DNA from: Gnetum montanum
Lineage: Eukaryota; Streptophyta; Gnetopsida; Gnetales; Gnetaceae
Direction of reading: 5' to 3'
NCBI GenBank assembly: GCA_015680685.1
Contig: MNCI01004872.1
Coordinates: forward strand, 607,853 to 671,852
DNA: 64,000 nt
A program made the translations under genes and the position numbers. Shown here in pieces: positions 48,601-57,600 of the stretch. Each line of letters starts with the position of its first letter. The first letter of the stretch is position 1. Under the pieces are notes generated by a model. The model was not told where the DNA came from, ran no database searches, and saw nothing but the letters and a program-made list of their open reading frames with translations.

Positions 48601-51600
48601 CCATGCTAAACATGAAGAGCCTTGAGAGAACTTGAGTGATCGTGACGGTGGGCTGTGAGAATGAGTGTTTGTGAAGCTTAATTGTGTAAGAATGTGAGAA
48701 TTATGGCTGTGAAATTGAGATAATGAATGAGTTGCATTGAAGAACACTCAATTGAAAGAGCTCATGCTTGCAAGAATGAGAGAAAGTAGAGAGGCGCTAA
48801 AGCTAAAATGACTTTAGCTCAAGCAAGCTTGACACACATACACAAATGAAAGGAGAGCTTGCTTCATTCAATGCACAAATGCTCAAGGCAAGTATAAATG
48901 AGAGGGGTTCACCCCTATTTATACTTTTGAGGCTTAGCATTTTCCCTCAATTGGCATGGCTCAACATGAAGACTCTTGGTCCCTACTTTCTTCTATTTCT
49001 AAAGCTCTCAACCTAACCTTCCTTTAGGCTTCAAACCTTAAAACATCAAACTTCCAACCACTACCATAACTGTATAACATTACTTACAAACATAAAAGAC
49101 TACAAACATTGTATGGACTGAACTCAACATAGAAAAACAAGGACAATGGAGGATTGAAAGACTAAAGAGGGGATGAACGGATATTCACACTATTTCTAAC
49201 ATATATTTGGTAGACTTTGACATAAATTGAATCTAGACACCATGAGATATTTAAAAAGTAGTTCATATGTGAGCATAGTAATTAATGATGGAATATTCTT
49301 GCTTATTACTGTATTAGACAAGTTGAGGTTACCTTAGATTCTATGTAAATAATTGAAACCACATGTAAACACATGCATATTACTTTGTTTTTGTTAACAT
49401 GCCTTATTACATCAATAAGTGATTCCATCATTACCATTAAAACTCCACTATTTAGTCATGTAGTCAAAATAAAAAAATTTGTAAGGGGATAGTGTGTGTG
49501 TGTGTTTTTTTTTTTGGGGATTCATCATATGCATATACATTTTTCCATTCTAAAACAAAATATGTAAAAAGTAAGATGCATTATTTAGAAGAAACATTAA
49601 AGGATCATCACCTGTAGGCTCAATGATCATCTCACCAAGGTAGGGTCTTAGGAGGGTTGGTGGATGAGCGAAAACCTAACCTGTTTCAAGTGGTTGTGCC
49701 TATGCTTGATCCTAGGTCTTATAACTTGAGAAGCAAGCACTTTACCATCACTCCAAGCAGTGGATTAATTAAAAAAAGAATTCTGTTCCCAAAATAATTT
49801 AACTGCCAAATTGTTGAAGACTTTGAATTATCAATATTTTGGTAGACTCATGTATAAGGATTCTAGTCTCTTAACTTCTTAACCAAGAAAGCTACTATCT
49901 CAAAGTGTGTTGGACTTGAAAGAACCTACAATTTTGTAATGTTGGGAATGAGCAAAATCAACATTTACAAGGGAAAAAGAAGTGGAAACAATAATACAAT
50001 AATCATGGTATAGTTGGATCCAACTTCCAACCCCAAATTCAGACCAATAGTTAATGAATTGCCAAATATGCACAATTAATTTTGAAAGGATAAAAATGTT
50101 TAGAGCTGTTGTATCCTATGAAGGAAGATAGGGCCTTAACTTCGATGCCTAATAAAGACATTGTAGAACTGACTGTAAAAGACTGGAAAGAGAATGTGAC
50201 TAAAGTTGTAAATATAGTCTAGAAATAGGTTGGCATCACAAAGTTGATAATTTTATTTTTTGTGTTTTTTATTTTAAGTTAGGATAATGATGCAACAGAC
50301 CTTTGATCATGATCCTTGGCTGACTCCTAAGCTCACAAAAATTTCTTGTTGCGTTTCAAAATTTTTTTATTAATGAAGTATTCTTTTATGTCTTCAGAAA
50401 GATAACCAATGTTATTGATTCCTCAGTACGATGTGTACATTATTGGTTGGGGTAATGAACAAATTCCTCTAGGAGGACGGGTGCAGAACTTTGGACATCA
50501 GTATCCTAGCCTTTATTCTTAAGAATATATAGGTGCTTCTATTCATAATTCTAGATTTTGTATTTAGAATTATATGCTTAGTTTATTCCTTAACATTTCT
50601 CATAGTTATCTAGATTTTGTTAATGGCTGTTAAGGATTATGTGTCCGTACTTTGTAAATCCATTTACAAGATATTTTGATCAAGACGTATCTTTGAGAGA
50701 CACATCTCTTAACCAAACAATGCAACTCTGCGTGTACACGGATGTGTTGTTTTGTACCAGTATAATCACCCTGAATGTAGCATAGTGGATATGAGGAAAA
50801 AGGTATGGAAGACATGTCGTAGTTACATGTACAAGATAAGTGCTACCAGAAGTTGTGAAAAGACTGAATGTTGTTATAAGCTGTGGAAGATGAGAATTGT
50901 GAGAAGCCTATAAAGGAGATTGACGCTGCCAGTTTGGTAGACAGATCAGTGTTCAAGGTTTAATGAGGATGTGAGGAACTGTACTATCCAAGTACGATGT
51001 GTGAGATCTAAGATATATCTGTGATAGTCATGGATTGACAATACACCAACAAAGGGACCATTTGATGTATTATCATTAGAATAAGAGCTAGACCAGGGAC
51101 AGCTCAATATTCATTTTACTTGTGTTAAGGGTGACCTAATTGAAGGAAGGTTTGATGACGACCCATATTCAAAGTATATGATATTAAGACCGAGGTGACC
51201 AAGTTAAGGTCATACTATCTAATTGTCTACTATTGCAAAACAACCTGGAGGTGTACTGCATGAACATGGAGTTCCATATCTAGTAAGGAAATATAGTACC
51301 ATGGAAGGTGTGTCCTGCCAAATTGAGTCTTATGCTAAAAGGTAGAGATTGAACCATGTATGAAGACTAGTACAAGTTAGAGTGCGTTAGCATGAGGTCA
51401 AGTGAGTCAATAAACTTAACATAACTACATGGATGACTAAACAAGTGTTGCCATGTTACTTGTCTTTAATAAATAAGCATGAAACTAGTTTTCACCATAA
51501 TTCAGGTGTTTTGCTACATCAAATATATGCAAGCATGAATCTATAATCGAATAATTGTGATTTAGTGCTCCTTGTTTGCTAAATCAACAGCTAGACTAAT

Positions 51601-54600
51601 GATCTTACTTTTGCAAAAGAACAAAAAATTACAGGTGGTGTTGAGGAGAGAAGTAGAATGGGTGTGGTGGGTGTAAACGGAGGGAATGGGTGCAATGTCA
51701 ATGGCGGGAACATGCACTATGTGCATGGTGATGGTGTGTAGCCTGGTTTGTAGGCAGTCGGCCTTGAGGGACACACTATGAAAGGATATGCTGAGGAGGG
51801 CTTTGGGGCGGCGGACGGGGACATTGACGAATGCTCCTGCTTGGATGGTGTCATGCACCTTTGGGTTAGTGGACCGTCAGTGGAGGGGGTGTAGACGATG
51901 GAACGTAGTCTGATTGGACGCTTTGTGTCTTTTGGTGCCAGCCCCTGGATGGACCTTATCTAACGGTGGACGAAGGAGATGTGGGGAGTAGTGGCGGTGG
52001 ATGTGAGAAGCCTGTCAGAGGACTTGCTTTTGTTTATTTTTTAGAAGAAGGAAGACCGTGATATGGTCCTTCAAGGTGGACCATGGTTCTACAGCGCTAG
52101 AGGGCTCACTCTGACCCCCTGGTGATCGGGGGCACATAGAGAGTTGGACCTGTTTGCTCATGCACCACTGTGAGTGCGCGTTTTCAGGATTCCATGGGAG
52201 ATGTGGAGCCTAGACTTTCTTAGGCGTATTGTGGGGTTTTTCAAGAATTCATCACCTTCGACAAGGTGACACAGTTGATGGAACATATTGGTTTTGCCTG
52301 TTTCTATGTGTGGTGGGCCTTGTCCTTGAAGGACTTAATCAAGGAGGTTGTGCTCGAACTCCTTGGCAACGAGGAATGGCTACAAGTAGAGTTTGAAGAA
52401 AGTGCTACCCACCCCCCTTGACTGTCGAGTTTGGGGTGGGGGAGTATGGCTGGTGCATGCTGAGGCGTGTAATGTAGGAGTAGGCGGGGGTTGGATGGTT
52501 GTTGGGCATAAGGGACGGTTGTTGGTGCTGCTAGTGCCTACCCTCTTCCTCGTGGGCCTCCCTGCCACGGTGGGAGCAGGTTTGCTGCTCTTCTTTGGTC
52601 TCTCTGCCCTCGATTGAGCTGATTGTGCATGGAATCGAGCTTCCCCCTCTTGATGATTGGGTTAATGTGGTCCAAGGGAGCACAAGATCTCAAAAGCCTG
52701 AGGAGGCTTGCCCATATAATCATAGGAGTCCGGATGCATTTCGATGTCACCGGTGGGGGGCCGACCTTGCCACCCCTTTGAGAACTTGGTGCAGGATAAG
52801 CAGACAAAAAGGAATATTGACTTAGGACTATTGCAGACCCTACGGGAGGTCTACTAGCGCCGCTTGATCGATCACACATGAAGCTACTTTCATGGAATTG
52901 TAGGGGCAGGGTACAACCTATAAAAGAAATACCCTATGATAGATTGTTCACACTAAGGATTGTGACATTGTATGCCTTCAGGAAACCAAATTATAGGCAG
53001 CGGAGGTCAGCCACCTTCAATGGGAAGGTTGGAAGGTGCACTTGTCTGCATGGGGTGGGCGGGAGGCCTAGCCATCTTGGCGCACTTTGAAATTCTCGTA
53101 GTTGACTCGTCGCAGTGGGCCTTGATTGTCCACATTCACTCCCTGGGCCTGTGGTTGACCAACTTCTATGCGGCCCAAGCTTGGGAGTTGAGGCTATTGG
53201 AATTGGAGCGAGTGGCGATGTTGGTGCCGGATCATCAAGCATGGCTCATTGTTGGGGATTTCAACCAGTGGCTCCACTCTTGGGAAAAGTCTGGTGCAAG
53301 CTGCTCCCCTTTGGAGCCCAGGAGTTTCAAAACTTCTTGTTGTCTTACTCTCTGGTCGACTTGGAAACTGAAAATTGTCAATTCACTTGGAGCAACAGGC
53401 AGAAGGGTGTCGATTGTGTCCTCTCTAGAATTGATCGAGTTTGCATTAGCTCAGACCTCCTTCTGAGACTGGATGCATGGATCACGAGACAAGAGCAGGT
53501 CGCCTCGGATCACTGATCACTCATTTGCTGCATTGGGCCTTTGAGAAAATGGGCCCCTCAATCATTTCGGTTTGAGGCTGCTTGGTTTCTCAAGCCCTGG
53601 TTATGCCCTTTGGTTAAGGGCATTTGGGTGGACTATCAGTTGGTCCATGGGGGATCCTTGGAACTTTCTTTTGAAGGGGCTCCTTGAAACTTTCTTTGGG
53701 AGGGGCTCCTTCATTTGAAGTGGGCTATCAAATCCACACCTGTGGAAGAGAAGTTCTCATTCCGGATGAGCCGTATGACCCTTTGATCCAGACTAGCCCA
53801 AGTGCAATACTGACAAGAGGTTGGGGAGGACTTGCATGATAAGGAGCAAAATATTCTGATGCAATTGCAGGCGCTTAACTTAGAAGAGGAAATCTATTGG
53901 AAGCAAAGATCATAGGTCAGGTGGCTCAGGGAGGGAGATAGATAGACAAAATTCTTTTTTGCTGTGGCCAAATACCATGGGTGGAGCCAACAACACATGT
54001 TGCAGACTGACACGGGGGACCTGGTTGATGATCTGAAGGACGTTGCCCGAGAATTGGCAATGTATTGGGGAGCAATCTGGGCAAAATGGCCCACAATGCT
54101 TGTGTTGGTGCGGGTTCCGCAAGTATTGGTGGAAGAGGACAACGCTCAACTGTTGACCCCTTTTAGCTGGCAGGAGCTGAAAGAGACTATTGGGGCTATG
54201 CCTGGAGGGAAGGCCCCTGGGCCAAATGGTTGGAATTTTTTGATATTGTGGGACCCAACATTCTCGATGCCTTTAGTCTTATGTTGACCAAGAGGCAGGT
54301 CCGCCATGAGATTAACTGCTCCCGAATCATATGCATTCCCAAACGTACTGATGCCTCCTCTTCGGCCCACTTCTGACACAGAGGGGTCTGTAACGTGTTG
54401 GTCTGTATTTTCTCTAAGATGCTTGTGCGGAGGTTGGTCCCCATCATGCCTAGACTTGTCGGGGACAACCAGACGGGGTTTGTTTAGGGGTGGACCCTAC
54501 AAGACCAAGTGCTCCTCATGCAGGAGCTCCTTCACTCCCTACACCTCTCGAAATTCCCTGGGCTATGCCTCAAACTAGACATCACAAAGGCATATGATAC

Positions 54601-57600
54601 AGTTAGTTGGGAGGCGCTTACCGCCATTATGAGGCAGAAAGGATTTGATCTAGAATTCATCCAACTATGTATTCACCTGCAATCTTCGGTTGCATTCTCC
54701 TTCAATGTGGGGTTTGGGGATTTCTAAATTTGAGGATGAACTGACACTTGGTCAGCAATGCCTACTATTCCGATTCACCTACTAGGATGAGGAGACAACC
54801 CAATGGATACAGATAATGAATGGCAAGTACGCCAGATGGTAGTTGGAGGTGCATGATTCGATGCTGTGGCAAACACTTCGCACCCATGCATAGGGGTGGT
54901 TGGATTGCAAGCCGCGTCAACTATTATTTGCCATGTACCAGCCAATACCAAGTTGGATGCAAATATGGTAGGGGCATTTGCTTGAAAAAATGAAAGTTTT
55001 CTTGTGGCTTCTTGAAAGCAATGCCCTGCCTATTTGGGTGAATTTAAGGAGGTGTAGCATCGACATTGATGCCACTTTCTTGCTCTGTGGGAATGAACCC
55101 GAAACTGTCTTGCATTTTTCCTTTTAGTGTCTCTACATGTGTGCCATGTGGCACGCGATGGGTTGGCCTCCCCCTTTGACGCTCATAGGAAACTCCAAGG
55201 CCACGTTACTTTTATGGGAGGCCTAGAAAACTCGAAATCATAAAGTCTTTCAACAGCGTTGATTGGTCTTCCCCCTTCCCCCCCTTGTGTAGGTGGCTTC
55301 ACAGGTTGCAAGAGCATGGGAGGAAATCATGGCAGCAATGGGGGTTACACCGACCTATGAATTTGACTGCATGGCGTTTCAGGTGAATACCGAGCTCTGG
55401 GGGATGGTGGAATGTTGTGGATGGGACCATGTCTTGCCACGGTTGGTGGGTGACTTGGCCCTCCCGTATGACGCCTTTCTACCAACTAGTGGGATAACTG
55501 GACGATGTTCTGGGGTGTCAAAATTACCCTAATGGAGACAACAATTACCATGTATTTGGGGGCCCAAGAAGAGGGCGAAATCATTTTTCCCATTACCCGA
55601 GGGTTGTAGGACGTTGACATGTTCTTTATTGGGCCAAATAGGCATCTCTATTTTAGGCCATGGCAAAAAAGATGTCTTTTCCAAGAGAAAGACATCTTCT
55701 TTATGAATGACCAGTCCTGGGAAAGATGTCTTTCGAGGCCAAAGACATCTTTTGTGCATGATCAGGTCTCAAGAAAGGTGTCTTTCAAAGGAAAAAGATG
55801 TCTTTTCAAGCGAATTTCAATAGTCATCAAATTGAATTTTTGGTGCCAAGAAAAGATGAAGAGACACTTAGAAAGCTATAAAAAGGCATCAAGGGCTTGA
55901 GTTTGGGTAGGCTAGTTCTAAGAGAGAAGGCTGGTCTCAAGAGTGAGGAAAGAGAGCCTCAAGAGACTGTCTTTGGAGAGGGAGAGTTGATTTCTTCTTG
56001 AGCACTCTATTCTTGTTGTAGCCATCATGGGCAATTGCATGTGAGGGAGTGATGAGGGTCATTGTTGTATGGCTTCAAGCCTTGGGTGAGGGGAGTGTGA
56101 TTGTGAGGATCTTGAGTGTTGTTTGTCCTTAGGATGTTTGCTGCTAGGATTTGTATGAATCTTCATATTTTAAAGCAAGAATAAAGAGTTGTGTTTTTTC
56201 TCTTGTTTTCAATTGTGGCCATTTTTATAGGATTTGGCTTCAAATTGGGTAGGGGATCTAAGATCTACATGAGATTAGTTTGCAAAGTTGCTCTAGAAGT
56301 TTACCTTTGAACCTCAACGTTGAACTATTAACAGTAAAACATCACAAAATTTAGGATTTTGTGAATAACATGGTTTTTTTCTACTGTAGTTCAATGATTG
56401 AAAAAACCACTAGACTATTCTCTTTTTTTTTTTTTTGAAAAAAAAAAAAAACATTTTGGAGACCTTTGGATTAAAAGCAAGCTCTATAGCTTGTATAACT
56501 TCTTTGAACATTAACAAAAAAGCTATTAGAAATAAATTTGAAACCAAATGGAAGATTGGTTAGATTTTGATATATATGTTTTGCAAGAATTGGTAAGTTA
56601 GTTTGGAAATGTTTTATGGAACAAAATTCCTAGAAGACGAGGGTGAAAAAATATTGCATTTTTCACAATGAATTATTCAATGATAGCTTTCAAATTCTTG
56701 ACCACTATCATTGTTTTTGAAAGTGTATATGATGGAACATAGATCATGTCTCTTAATTGATCTCTAAGATCCCTAGTAATGCTGATTGTACTTTTAAATC
56801 TTATATTTTTATTAATAAAATATTTTATTGGTTGTTGAGTGGCCGATGCCCATATATTCTTATGGGCATCAATAAAGAAGCATCATGGGCTGAGTTGAGG
56901 AGGCATATCCAGTTAGTTGTTGCCAAGTCCCACCATGATAAGACCAAAGATATGCTGGAAAGTGATCGCCAACAGGTGGAATGGGACTTCCTTGAGTTCC
57001 AATAGGTGATGAATTTTGTTACTTCTATGTAGCTTTAGGTTATTTTGGACCAGGTCCACTTCAAGGTGGCCCGCCGGTGCCTTGTTCCTCCCTACCTCAT
57101 CATGTGTAGGGGGTTCTGCTATTTCTTGTTTGTGTTTTTGGGAATGGTCAGTGTTTGGGTGCGGTTACGTGGGTCTGGGCCTGGTTGGGCTTTGTTTTTG
57201 CCTAGTTTTTGTTATGATAATCTGGGGTTGATGGTCTAGGGGTGAGTCGGCAACTGATGGCAGGCGCAGTGCGGGTGTTCCAGCTCATGGAGCAGATCCA
57301 AAGTGTTGCAGTGATCCTCGGTGTCCATGAAATTTGCCGCTTGCTAGATGCCCTGCATAGTAGACTCCCGCCTGCTCCGGTCCGCCAGCGAATCCCCCGC
57401 GTCCGGGTGAAAGCGCGCTAAGGTTCGACGGATGTCTCCGGAGTTCCCCCTAGGAGCTCTCACAATTGATGCCCAAGAGCATCGCCGCACCCAAAGCGCC
57501 CCCGCCCCCTCTGAGCCACTGCTGGGCACTCTAGTTTTATTCAGATTCCTTTTAGCCAAAAAAAAAAGAAAAAACCAGTGTCTACATTTTGACCATCATA

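Larger units (their letters stand above)
47850..49200 (-). mobile_element. Probable LTR, minus orientation
   Basis: A non-coding block with a reverse-strand TATA box GTATAAATAG (48915-48924) followed by the GAGAGAATG-type leader typical of plant LTRs. It contains a 70-base diverged duplication (47970-48105), the 49-base triple repeat and a long hairpin. The borders are not fixed. The 46870-47850 interval has no recognisable gene. Confidence 0.4.
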
